Of a DNA stretch of 61,301 nucleotides, positions 53,733 to 61,165 are shown piece by piece (position 1 is the first letter of the stretch; every line of letters begins with the position of its first letter). The DNA is from CAAGNP01 sp045603545 (GTDB lineage Bacteria; Bacteroidota; Bacteroidia; Bacteroidales; UBA932), in NCBI GenBank assembly GCA_045603545.1, contig JAZUMG010000048.1, forward strand, positions 1-61,301. The letters run 5' to 3'. Both the position numbers and the translations under genes were made by a program. The notes under the pieces were generated by a model that saw only the letters and a program-made list of their open reading frames with translations, had not been told where the DNA came from and searched no databases.

Positions 53733-53763
53733 CAAAATTATGTTTTTTTTCTAAATTTGCAAT
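53733..53763 (-). promoter_or_regulatory. Promoter of pyrG
   Basis: ATTG (53763-53760), 19 bases, TAATTTTG (53740-53733) on the minus strand; leader about 28 bases. Its upstream part overlaps the plus-strand -7 box of the divergent thioesterase gene. Confidence 0.6.
53752..53759 (+). promoter_or_regulatory. -7 promoter box of the thioesterase/steroid-reductase/OYE operon
   Basis: TAAATTTG matches TAnnTTTG, 25-31 bases before the candidate ATGs (53784, 53790). It sits between the -33 and -7 elements of the divergent pyrG promoter, so the two promoters physically overlap. No clear -33 TTTG. Confidence 0.5.
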
Positions 53764-53783
53764 CCGAAATTTTCACATTTTTA

Positions 53784-54527
53784 ATGTATATGAACAAATA
53801 CACCAAGAGACTTTCTGTCCTCAGTTCCGAGACAGATTCCCACAAAAGGCTCAAAGTATATTCATATCTGTGTAACACTCAGGAATTAGCCAATGATCAC
53901 GCTATAAATTTAGGATTTGGCTATGACAGACTCATACAGACCAACTCTGCCTGGGTACTTTCCAGACTGAAAACAAAATTCATCTCCACACCTGTATGGA
54001 AAGACAATTACTCCATCACCACCTGGCATAAAGGGATGAACGGACTGTTCTCAATGAGAGATTTCACTGCCCACAGGGAGGGTGAAGATAACACTCCTAT
54101 TATTATAGGTACATCAAGCTGGCTCATTATGGACCTTCAAACCAGAAGACTGCTCAGGGCTGAACATGTGCTGGGAGAAGACATTTTCACAAAAGCACAC
54201 CACGAAGATGCCATTGAAGAGCCATGCGGTAAACTCCTGTTCCCCAAAGATATGGAAAAGGTAACCAGCAGAAAGGTGATTCTCTCTGACATTGATATGA
54301 ATCTGCACACCAATAATGCGAAATATATGGAGTGGGCATTTGATGTCCTCCCCATTGAAGTGGCCATGGAGAGGGAAGTGGATGAATTCCAGATCAATTT
54401 CAACAAAGAATCAAAAGCAGGAGATACAATAGATTTCTACATTGCAAATCCTGAAGAGAACAGATACCTCATAGAAGGGAAAAGGGAGAACGAATCGATA
54501 TTCCAAACAGCAATAACATTCAAATAG
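53784..54527 (+). CDS. Acyl-ACP thioesterase
   Basis: Double hot-dog-fold enzyme that releases fatty acids (or other acyl groups) from ACP. The catalytic C-terminal block is DMNLHTNNAKYMEW (near residue 173), with the conserved N-x-H-x-N-N pattern of FatA/FatB-type enzymes; the N-terminal hot-dog contains QTNSAWVLSRLK (near 53-64). Starts at ATG 53784 or 53790 give 247 or 245 residues; the longer upstream frame runs through the pyrG start and promoters. It leads an operon with a 5-alpha-reductase homologue one base downstream. Confidence 0.85.
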   Translation: MYMNKYTKRLSVLSSETDSHKRLKVYSYLCNTQELANDHAINLGFGYDRLIQTNSAWVLSRLKTKFISTPVWKDNYSITTWHKGMNGLFSMRDFTAHREGEDNTPIIIGTSSWLIMDLQTRRLLRAEHVLGEDIFTKAHHEDAIEEPCGKLLFPKDMEKVTSRKVILSDIDMNLHTNNAKYMEWAFDVLPIEVAMEREVDEFQINFNKESKAGDTIDFYIANPEENRYLIEGKRENESIFQTAITFK

Positions 54528-54528
54528 T

Positions 54529-55287
54529 ATGTTTCCAGAATCATATAGAACAGCACTTATCGTCATGGCAATAATTGCCGTGATTGTCTATATAGCATTA
54601 CAATACTTCAAAGCAGGATATGGATACCTTCGTACAGCCAATTGGGGGCCATCCATCCCAAACAGACCAGCTTGGATTCTCATGGAGTGCCCTGTTTTCA
54701 TTGTTATGGTTGCCATTATGGTCAAATACCAAGCCAACGCCAACATCGTCACCATTACAATGGCTACACTATTCCTTATCCACTACTTCCAAAGGTCTTT
54801 CATCTTCCCTCTGCTAATCAAAGGGAAGAGCAGAATGCCTATTGCCATAATCCTTATGGGAGCCACCTTCAATGTGATTAATGGTATCTTGATTGGATTG
54901 TGGTTATTCAAATACTCACATTACACTACAGAGTGGTTCACAACACCACAATTTATCCTTGGAACAATAATATTCTTCTTCGGGATGGGTGTAAACATTC
55001 ACTCGGATTACATAATCAGACATCTCCGCAAACCAGGGGATACAAAACACTATATTCCTAAAGGTGGTATGTTTAAATATGTCTCATCTGCCAATTATTT
55101 TGGAGAGATAACAGAGTGGCTCGGCTTTGCAATACTCACCTGGTCACTGCCGGGTGCACTGTTCTGCATATGGACATTTGCCAATCTTGCTCCACGTGCC
55201 GGATCCCTCTATAAAAAATATGAAGAAGAGTTTGGTGAAGAATTCACAAAACTCAAACGAAAAAGGGTTATACCATTTATATACTAA
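54529..55287 (+). CDS. Steroid 5-alpha-reductase family membrane enzyme (SRD5A type)
   Basis: Integral membrane NADPH-dependent enoate reductase with about 6-7 hydrophobic helices in 252 residues. Similarity to animal SRD5A1/2 is strong: ANWGP and NRPAWILMECP (Glu53, matching the catalytic Glu), HYFQRSF (Tyr86, matching the catalytic Tyr in HYFHRTF), the NADPH region GMGVNIHSDYIIRHLRKPG, YVSSANYFGEITEWLGFA and the C-terminal RVIPFIY. The natural substrate could be a host Delta4-3-ketosteroid, a bile-acid intermediate or an endogenous lipid. It starts one base after the thioesterase stop and is followed 6 bases later by an OYE reductase. Confidence 0.9.
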   Translation: MFPESYRTALIVMAIIAVIVYIALQYFKAGYGYLRTANWGPSIPNRPAWILMECPVFIVMVAIMVKYQANANIVTITMATLFLIHYFQRSFIFPLLIKGKSRMPIAIILMGATFNVINGILIGLWLFKYSHYTTEWFTTPQFILGTIIFFFGMGVNIHSDYIIRHLRKPGDTKHYIPKGGMFKYVSSANYFGEITEWLGFAILTWSLPGALFCIWTFANLAPRAGSLYKKYEEEFGEEFTKLKRKRVIPFIY

Positions 55288-55293
55288 AATATA

Positions 55294-56529
55294 ATGAGCA
55301 AAATAGATGCAAGGGTCTTTACTCCAGGTAAAATTGGCCCTATCGAAATCAAAAACAGGACAATCAGGGCATCTGCCTATGAGGGGATGGCTGAAGGTCA
55401 CACCCCTACAAAGCAACTCATCGATTATCACACATCAGTAGCTAAGGGAGGGGTAGGAATGACCAGCGTTGCATATGCAGCCGTTTCCAAAAGCGGCCTG
55501 TCATTCCACAGACAACTATGGATGAGGGAGGAGATCATCCCACAACTCCGCGAACTCACAGACTCCATACATCAGGGGGGGGCAAAAGCCTGTATCCAAT
55601 TGGGACACTGTGGCAATATGTCCCACAGAAGATATTGCGGATGCCGCCCTGTCGGCGCCTCGAGCGGATTCAACCTTTATTCCCCCACCTTTGTCCATGG
55701 ATTGAAAAAAGATGAAATCCTTGAAATCGTGAAGGATTATGGCAATGCAGTACGCATTGCCCGCAAAGGTGGATTCGATGCAGTAGAGATTCACGCGGGA
55801 CACGGATATCTCATCTCACAATTCCTGTCACCATACACAAACCACAGAAAAGATGAATTTGGAGGATCCCTTGAGAACAGGATGAAATTCATGGAAATGG
55901 TTATGAAGGAAGTAATGGAGGCAGCAGGTGATGATATTGCAGTGCTTGTAAAAACCAATACAAGAGATGGTTTCAAAGGTGGTCTTGAAGTTGATGATTG
56001 CATCACAGTGGCAAAGAAACTGCAGGAACTGGGAGCACACTGTCTGGTACTGAGCGGTGGATTTGTCAGCAAAGCCCCTATGTATGTAATGAAAGGGAGA
56101 ATGCCTATGCGCACACTTTGGGGATATATGCCTTGGAAATCCCTCTGGTGGTTGAAAATTGGCATAGCAATATGTGGAAAACTTATGGTCAAAAATGAAC
56201 CGTTCAAGGAGGCCTTCTTCTATGATGACGCCATCAAGTTCAGGAAAGCACTTGACATGCCACTTGCTTTTGTAGGTGGACTAAATTCAGTAGAGGCCAT
56301 CAATAAAGTCATGGACGCTGGATTTGATTTCATTCAAATGGCCCGTCCACTCGTACACGACCCTGAATTTGTAAATAAACTGAAAGAGGGTAAAGTTACC
56401 CGATCAGGATGCCAGCATGCAAACTACTGCGTAGCCCGCATATGGAACTACGACATGCAATGCCATGAGCACTGTAAGGTAGAAAAGTTCCAGAAAAAGG
56501 AACTTGAAAGAAATATCAGAAAAGGTTAA
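55294..56529 (+). CDS. NADH:flavin oxidoreductase / Old Yellow Enzyme family
   Basis: FMN-dependent TIM-barrel ene-reductase of 411 residues. Key blocks: NRTIRASAYEGMAEG (near residue 22), IQLGHCGNMSHR (near 100), FDAVEIHAGHGYLISQFLSPYTN (core, near 160) with GGSLENR, and MARPLVHDPEF (near 350). The C-terminal tail has four Cys (C-x5-C-x10-C-x3-C within SGCQHANYC and MQCHEHC), possibly an iron-sulfur site but not the usual CxxCxxxC of 2,4-dienoyl-CoA reductases. It lacks their second flavin/NAD domain. BaiCD/BaiH-type and bacterial 5-beta-reductase relatives share this fold. Its stop overlaps the convergent DUF1460 gene by 4 bases. Confidence 0.88.
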   Translation: MSKIDARVFTPGKIGPIEIKNRTIRASAYEGMAEGHTPTKQLIDYHTSVAKGGVGMTSVAYAAVSKSGLSFHRQLWMREEIIPQLRELTDSIHQGGAKACIQLGHCGNMSHRRYCGCRPVGASSGFNLYSPTFVHGLKKDEILEIVKDYGNAVRIARKGGFDAVEIHAGHGYLISQFLSPYTNHRKDEFGGSLENRMKFMEMVMKEVMEAAGDDIAVLVKTNTRDGFKGGLEVDDCITVAKKLQELGAHCLVLSGGFVSKAPMYVMKGRMPMRTLWGYMPWKSLWWLKIGIAICGKLMVKNEPFKEAFFYDDAIKFRKALDMPLAFVGGLNSVEAINKVMDAGFDFIQMARPLVHDPEFVNKLKEGKVTRSGCQHANYCVARIWNYDMQCHEHCKVEKFQKKELERNIRKG

Positions 56530-57374
56530 TTGAGTCTTACCAGACGTATACCATTCTTAGCGTAGTCGGCGATAGTTTGTCTATCGACGACTACTTTTTT
56601 CTCCTTATAGGATGCGTGGATAAACTTAAGTTCACCATTATCCCAATATGCCAGAGCCACGTGAGATATATCCAGGCCAGCTACATTGGATCTGAAACAA
56701 ATGATATCACCATTCTTTATCTGTGAAGCGTTAGCTTCAATACTTATCTGGGGGATATAAAAATAAGGTCCGCTATTCTCCAGCTTCTTCTCCACAGCTG
56801 CAATCTCAGCAACACTTTCCGGATTATTCTTCAACTGCTTGTAACTATCAGGATGGGTAGACATATATGAAAATTTCTGATCCAAAGGCTCCCCATAAGT
56901 TGAAGACAATTCAGTCATATATCCCCTTCTGCTATTCTGGCTGATCCACTCTGAAGTATAGTGTATACGGGAAGTGTACCCCTTCACATTACCGTCCCTA
57001 TATCGGAATTTCTTTATCTGCTCACAATAATCATCAAAAGATGGGTGCTCCATCTTGGCAGTAATTGCCAAAGCTGTACACATCTCCACGAAAAGGATAC
57101 AATCTGTCTCTCTCATATTGACAGTAAGCATTTCAGGTTCATATTCCAAAGTTCCTGCCACATAAGGGGTACCCAAAAAATATCTTGCTATTTCAGTAAC
57201 CAACTCATTCATAGGAAGATCAGAGATACCACTCATATGTGTGATTACATCATAGAAAACCTTGGGGTCACCTTCATCACATCTGACATCAGTTGTTTGG
57301 GAAAACACATTTGGGAAACTGCCCAATAAAAGGGCAAGCGCAATTATAAGACTCCTGAAATATTTCATAATCAA
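56526..57374 (-). CDS. DUF1460 NlpC/P60-like exported amidase
   Basis: Probable cell-wall amidase (N-acetylmuramoyl-L-alanine amidase-like) of the DUF1460 family. A signal peptide ends near residue 25 (FPNVFS, then Gln). The likely nucleophile Cys is in MRETDCILFVE (near residue 93), and the catalytic His in LDISHVALAYW (near 236). Family length about 260-280 residues fits. ATG 57374 or 57368 are both possible. It is convergent with the OYE gene and lies upstream of the RNase P RNA terminator on the same strand. Confidence 0.87.
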   Translation of the reverse strand: MIMKYFRSLIIALALLLGSFPNVFSQTTDVRCDEGDPKVFYDVITHMSGISDLPMNELVTEIARYFLGTPYVAGTLEYEPEMLTVNMRETDCILFVEMCTALAITAKMEHPSFDDYCEQIKKFRYRDGNVKGYTSRIHYTSEWISQNSRRGYMTELSSTYGEPLDQKFSYMSTHPDSYKQLKNNPESVAEIAAVEKKLENSGPYFYIPQISIEANASQIKNGDIICFRSNVAGLDISHVALAYWDNGELKFIHASYKEKKVVVDRQTIADYAKNGIRLVRLN

Positions 57375-57390
57375 ATCTTTATTAAAAAAA

Positions 57391-57713
57391 GGTGGGACGA
57401 TAAGCCGAGTTCTGTACCCGTCACCGGGCCTCTATCATTTATCTGAGCAGCCTACCCCCCGACAACGGACGAGCAGCCCTTGAATGTCGGTATATTTGGC
57501 CTTGCAGGTCGCAGGAGCATACCCGGATAATGTCGCCATTACCCGCCGTGGGCTCTTACCCCACATTTTCACCCTTACCCCATAAGAGGCGGTAATTTTC
57601 TGTTACACCCCCCATAAACTTACGCCTATCTGTGCTTTCCACAGTGCGATGCTCTACCCTGTCCGGACTTTCCTCCCCCATCCTGAGATGGCAGCGATAG
57701 AGTGTCCCACCTA
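57391..57713 (-). ncRNA. rnpB: RNase P RNA (class A)
   Basis: Catalytic RNA that matures tRNA 5' ends. The ends form the P1 helix: GGTGGGAC (57711-57704, minus strand) with GTCCCACC (57398-57391), followed by a T-run (57390-57384) that terminates it. Universal conserved segments are visible: GAGGAAAGTCCGGAC near the 5' end and ACAGAACTCGGCTTAT near the 3' end, plus the GGGTAAGGGTGAAA region in the middle. Length of about 322 nt is normal. A -7 box precedes it at 57726-57719. Confidence 0.95.
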
Positions 57714-57718
57714 GGCTG

Positions 57719-57726
57719 CAAAATTA
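57719..57726 (-). promoter_or_regulatory. -7 promoter box of rnpB
   Basis: TAATTTTG on the minus strand matches TAnnTTTG and would start transcription at about 57713, the 5' end of the RNA. No clear -33 element. Confidence 0.6.
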
Positions 57727-57739
57727 TAAATAAATTTCC

Positions 57740-57747
57740 TATTTTTG
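57740..57747 (+). promoter_or_regulatory. -7 promoter box of the HAD phosphatase
   Basis: TATTTTTG matches TAnnTTTG, 20 bases before ATG 57768. It is only 13 bases from the divergent rnpB box. Confidence 0.5.
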
Positions 57748-57767
57748 CGTTCCCCAAAAAAGGATAT

Positions 57768-58418
57768 ATGACAAAGAAATTTTCACACATAATCTTCGAT
57801 ATTGACGGAACACTCATCGATACAGAGCAGACCAGTATGCTATCTCTCCAACAAACTGTAAAAGAGAGACTTAATAAAGACATACCTTATGAAGAGCTAG
57901 TACAGGTCTTTGGGTACACTTCAGAAGAGGCTGTAAAACTCATCGGATTCAAAAATCCAGAATCTGACCTGCAAAGATGGGAAGAGCTGTATTTGGCCAA
58001 ACGTTATCTGGCAAAACCATACCCTGGTATAGAAGAACTTCTCAAACATCTCCAAAAAGAGGGATACCATATGGGACTTGTCACATCCCGCAACAAACTG
58101 GAACTCCAGTCTGACAAAATTTTGGAAGGATGGAGTGAATTGGGTTATTTCAACTCAATTATAGGTTCATCAGACACAGAAAGGGCAAAACCATTCCCAG
58201 ATCCACTAATTGAATATATGAAAAGGCATGGAGCCAAACCGGAAGAATGCATATTCATTGGCGACACTATATTCGATGCAAAATGTGCCAACTCTGCAGG
58301 TATCACATTTGCCCTTATAGAATGGAGAAAGCCGGCAAATCCTGCCCTCAATCAGGAGGCCAAAGATCTTGCCGACTTCATTATCCATAATACAGATGAT
58401 ATCCTTTCCATCATCTGA
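57768..58418 (+). CDS. HAD-family phosphatase (phosphoglycolate-phosphatase-like)
   Basis: Cytoplasmic phosphatase of 216 residues. The HAD motifs are FDIDGTLIDTE (motif I, near residue 9-19, nucleophile Asp), VTSRNK (motif II, near 110), and the Lys and Asp of motif III/IV in RAKPFPDPL and CIFIGDTIFDAKCA (near 165-178). A helical cap domain (about 20-85) fits the PGP/beta-phosphoglucomutase group. The frame is open into the RNase P RNA, but ATG 57768 after the -7 box is the real start. The substrate is not identifiable. Confidence 0.87.
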   Translation: MTKKFSHIIFDIDGTLIDTEQTSMLSLQQTVKERLNKDIPYEELVQVFGYTSEEAVKLIGFKNPESDLQRWEELYLAKRYLAKPYPGIEELLKHLQKEGYHMGLVTSRNKLELQSDKILEGWSELGYFNSIIGSSDTERAKPFPDPLIEYMKRHGAKPEECIFIGDTIFDAKCANSAGITFALIEWRKPANPALNQEAKDLADFIIHNTDDILSII

Positions 58419-58439
58419 TACAATCTGGATTAAGATGGT

Positions 58440-58460
58440 ATTCCCGACCCGATCGGGAAT
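58440..58460. terminator. Hairpin between convergent HAD and M2 peptidase genes
   Basis: ATTCCCGA (58440-58447), loop CCCGA, TCGGGAAT (58453-58460), in the 48-base gap between two converging stops, followed by a pyrimidine-rich CCTCTTCT on the plus strand. An outer pair GGATTA/TAATCC flanks it. Confidence 0.6.
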
Positions 58461-58466
58461 CCTCTT

Positions 58467-60146
58467 CTAATCCAAAAACAGCATCTTATAATACTTGGCT
58501 GTAAGTTTCTCGCCAGTAGCCCTTTCGATCATATCATTCCACTCGTATCTCATTCCTGGCTTGAATACAGACTCCTGTAACCAGGCTCCGATACCTTCTG
58601 GATTTACAGTATAGCAATCGTATCTCATATCATTGGATCCAGTAATGTTGGTTACAATATAATATTGGAACTGCGCAGCCAACAAAGCACCCAATTGATA
58701 ATTATGATAGTAGCAAGGATAAAGTGCGATATGAATCTTTGAAGCCCAATCCGGCTCATTTCTACCCTCAGGCCTTTTCATCATCTGATATTTCTCCACT
58801 ATATCCCACCAAAGTTTATTAAGATCCTGTTCTGGATTGGCATACATCTCCTTTTCAAAGCGATAAACTACCTGAGTCCAGCGTGAAAAGACAAGCTGCT
58901 GCAACCTGTAAGATTTGAAACAATCATCCTTGATCTTATTCTTCTCACTTTCAGAAATGCCAAGATTCAACTGCATCCATTCAGGGTTGCGGGACAATCT
59001 CTCAAACAGCATAGCTACAGCCTCAGTTGTAAAAGTATGTGCAGCATCCCTCAGAATATATGGATTTTCAGGGAAATCGTGTCCCAAAGCATACACTGCG
59101 TGACCAAATTCGTGAAGCATAGTACTCATCCATGACTCATTCTCTGCTATATTACAAAGAACTCTCACATCCCCTTCTCCATCAATATCTGTGCAATAGG
59201 CATGCTGATTCTTCTTGGGCTTTGGATACAAATCGCTGTTTGCCATGATTTTCTCTACATCCATACCGAGACTTTTGTAGAAATTTGTAGTAAGAGACTC
59301 CTGATTCTGGCCCACATAATATTTGTCCAGGTCAACAGGATAAAGATTTGGTGCCTCCTGGAAAAATCTGTTCTGATAATGCCAAGGCATAAGTTTTTCT
59401 TTGGGGAGGTTATATCTCCTGGCAAACAGTTCGTCCATTTCGTTCTTCAAAGCCTCAAAACCGCCCCTGGTCATCTCATCAAGTTCGTCGAACAGAGCAG
59501 AAATCTCCTCTGGATCCTGACCTGAAAGTTTCAGGCTCATTGTATGGTAATTGTCAAAGCCCAATTCATTGGCCACTTTGTTCCTAAGGTGTACTATCTC
59601 AAGAACATCCTCTGCCACAGCATTACCTATGGCTTTATGTGCTTTCCACACAGCCTCAAGGTCTTTGTTGTTTGTTGATTTGCGGAGTACCTCCTCCACT
59701 TTATTGTCATCAATCTCCTTACCTTTATAAACCGCTCTGAACTCGGAGTACTTCATCTCCAATGCAGCCTCTTTCTCGATAATAAGATTTAGAAGCGCTG
59801 TGTCAGCCTGATTACTAAGGAAAGAATCATATAGAACATCCAACTGCCTCTTTAGAAGGGGATCTTCCACCTTTCCGCTCTCTTTAATCGCTTTTAGTTT
59901 ATTGAATGTCTCCTTATTTGAGAAAATCTCGGTCATCTTGACACTCGCTTCTGAATACTTCTGAAACTCAGCAGGATCGCCGGTAATGGTACCATTCCAG
60001 TAAGCCAATCCTGATTCTGTTCTTAGAGGAATCATTTGTTCCTCCACATCTTTAATAATCTTAGATAATTCCATCTCATTTCTATTTGTGCAGCCAGTAG
60101 TCATCATAACAAATGCTGCCAAAGCCATAAACAATATTTTTTTCAT
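58467..60146 (-). CDS. M2-family metallopeptidase (ACE-like), lipoprotein
   Basis: Zinc dipeptidyl carboxypeptidase related to angiotensin-converting enzyme, acting in the periplasm. A lipoprotein signal ends at MTTGC (Cys19). The zinc motif is HEFGH in STMLHEFGHAVYALG (near residue 350), and a downstream Glu ligand lies in HTFTTEAVAMLFERL (near 380). Length 559 is normal for bacterial M2. It is the second dipeptidyl-carboxypeptidase in the window (M3 enzyme at 22666-24759). The residues after Cys19 (TNRNEMEL) do not form an acidic surface-export signal. Confidence 0.88.
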   Translation of the reverse strand: MKKILFMALAAFVMMTTGCTNRNEMELSKIIKDVEEQMIPLRTESGLAYWNGTITGDPAEFQKYSEASVKMTEIFSNKETFNKLKAIKESGKVEDPLLKRQLDVLYDSFLSNQADTALLNLIIEKEAALEMKYSEFRAVYKGKEIDDNKVEEVLRKSTNNKDLEAVWKAHKAIGNAVAEDVLEIVHLRNKVANELGFDNYHTMSLKLSGQDPEEISALFDELDEMTRGGFEALKNEMDELFARRYNLPKEKLMPWHYQNRFFQEAPNLYPVDLDKYYVGQNQESLTTNFYKSLGMDVEKIMANSDLYPKPKKNQHAYCTDIDGEGDVRVLCNIAENESWMSTMLHEFGHAVYALGHDFPENPYILRDAAHTFTTEAVAMLFERLSRNPEWMQLNLGISESEKNKIKDDCFKSYRLQQLVFSRWTQVVYRFEKEMYANPEQDLNKLWWDIVEKYQMMKRPEGRNEPDWASKIHIALYPCYYHNYQLGALLAAQFQYYIVTNITGSNDMRYDCYTVNPEGIGAWLQESVFKPGMRYEWNDMIERATGEKLTAKYYKMLFLD

Positions 60147-60166
60147 ATTCTTAGGATATTTACATA

Positions 60167-60174
60167 CAAAATTA
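60167..60174 (-). promoter_or_regulatory. -7 promoter box of the M2 peptidase
   Basis: TAATTTTG on the minus strand matches TAnnTTTG, about 20 bases before ATG 60146. It lies just after the fthC stop. No -33 at ideal spacing. Confidence 0.45.
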
Positions 60175-60179
60175 AAAAT

Positions 60180-60734
60180 CTATGATTCAAAGAGAGCACT
60201 TTCAGTCACTACCATATCAAGTTTTCTGTCAAATATTTCAACAGGAACCCTATCCACTATCTGAAAATCAAAAGCCAAGCCAACCAGAGGGGCATCCAAG
60301 TGGGGTATCAGCCTGTCATAAAAGCCCTTGCCTCTCCCCAGTCTATAGCAATCTTTATCAAAGGCAACTCCTGGAATTACAGCTAGTTCCACCTCTATCG
60401 GATCCACAGTACGCGCTTCCAATGATGGTTCTGGAATCCCCTTATAACCTGGAACAATTTTATCAGGAGAAAACTCTTTCAACACCAAATCATTAGCCAC
60501 AACCAAAGGCAACAGAATCCTTTTCCTTCCATACCATCTCTCCAAAAATTCTGATGTCTGCACCTCATCAGGAAGTGCATGATATATAAGTACAGTATTG
60601 GCAGACTTGAAAATATCAAGATTCTCCAGATGCTGGCAGATTCTGCTCGAACTGGTACACTTCCACTGGAAATCATATCTGCCCTTAAGCTCTGCTATTG
60701 AGCGTCTGAGAAGTTTCTTCTGCTCTGTTATCAT
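60180..60734 (-). CDS. fthC: 5-formyltetrahydrofolate cyclo-ligase
   Basis: ATP-dependent conversion of 5-formyl-THF to 5,10-methenyl-THF (the YgfA/MTHFS family). Family blocks: LRRSIAELK with Lys/Arg at the N-terminus, LIYHALPDEVQT (near residue 50) and VELAVIPGVAFDKDCYRLGRGKGFYDR (core, near 127-150), whose GRGKGFYD loop binds ATP. Length 184. Of the two in-frame ATGs, 60734 is preferred over 60746, because the -7 box (60761-60754) predicts a start near 60747. This puts a second one-carbon gene in the window besides fhs. Confidence 0.9.
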   Translation of the reverse strand: MITEQKKLLRRSIAELKGRYDFQWKCTSSSRICQHLENLDIFKSANTVLIYHALPDEVQTSEFLERWYGRKRILLPLVVANDLVLKEFSPDKIVPGYKGIPEPSLEARTVDPIEVELAVIPGVAFDKDCYRLGRGKGFYDRLIPHLDAPLVGLAFDFQIVDRVPVEIFDRKLDMVVTESALFES

Positions 60735-60753
60735 TAAATTTCCCATAACCCAA

Positions 60754-60770
60754 CAAAATTACTAATTTTG
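60754..60770. promoter_or_regulatory. Palindromic back-to-back -7 boxes (fthC and TSCPD gene)
   Basis: CAAAATTACTAATTTTG is a perfect 17-base palindrome (central C). The right half, TAATTTTG (60763-60770), is the -7 box of the plus-strand TSCPD gene (ATG 60787); the left half read on the minus strand is the same TAATTTTG (60761-60754) for fthC (ATG 60734). Predicted starts are near 60776 and 60747. A TTTC at 60739-60742 could be the plus -33 element. Confidence 0.65.
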
Positions 60771-60786
60771 GAGAAAAGAAATACAT

Positions 60787-61074
60787 ATGGGAAAAATTAT
60801 AGGTAAAATTGAGGGGACAGACAACACCTTCACAATCCAATATCAAACAGATGCAGAGGTATGCTCTCAGATAATAACTATCACTATCAATGGTGATACA
60901 ATTGAAAATGCACAATATATAGGAGGATGCAGTGGCAACACGCAAGGGATTGGGGCACTTATAAAAGGGATGAAAATCAATGATGCCATATCTCGTCTCG
61001 AAGGGATCAGGTGCGGAAGAAAATCAACCTCCTGTCCGGACCAATTGGCAAAAGCACTTAAGGAACTCCTTTAA
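60787..61074 (+). CDS. Stand-alone TSCPD-domain protein (TIGR03905-like)
   Basis: 95-residue protein of unknown function. The C-terminus carries the namesake STSCPDQLAKAL (near residue 79-90), with further conserved Cys in AEVCSQIIT (near 26), GGCSGNTQGI (near 48) and GIRCGRKS (near 75). The same domain occurs at the C-terminus of vitamin-B12-dependent ribonucleotide reductases. The four Cys suggest metal or redox chemistry, which is inference. It is divergent from fthC by a shared palindromic promoter and ends at a strong terminator. Confidence 0.87.
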   Translation: MGKIIGKIEGTDNTFTIQYQTDAEVCSQIITITINGDTIENAQYIGGCSGNTQGIGALIKGMKINDAISRLEGIRCGRKSTSCPDQLAKALKELL

Positions 61075-61081
61075 AACTTAT

Positions 61082-61110
61082 AAATCCTCGCTACAACAGC
61101 GGGGATTTTT
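61082..61110 (+). terminator. Intrinsic terminator of the TSCPD gene
   Basis: AAATCCTCGCT (61082-61092), loop ACAAC, AGCGGGGATTT (61098-61108), 11 pairs with one G-T, running into TTTTT (61106-61110). Confidence 0.85.
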
Positions 61111-61125
61111 CATCCCCCCCAGAAA

Positions 61126-61159
61126 CAAAAAACCCCTCACTCGTGAAAGTGAAGGGTTT
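61126..61159 (-). terminator. Intrinsic terminator of the rRNA operon
   Basis: On the minus strand AAACCC-TTCACT (61159-61148) pairs with AGTGAGGGGTTT (61141-61130, one mismatch) around a 6-base loop, followed by TTTTTTG. It lies 6 bases downstream of the 5S rRNA 3' end. Confidence 0.82.
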
Positions 61160-61165
61160 GTAAAG

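Noticed and set aside
53637..53783. Long N-terminal extension of the acyl-ACP thioesterase.
   Set aside because: It runs antisense through the pyrG start codon and both divergent promoters.
57702..57767. 22-residue N-terminal extension of the HAD phosphatase.
   Set aside because: It begins inside RNase P RNA and crosses the -7 boxes. The HAD motif I lies right after ATG 57768, as in the family.
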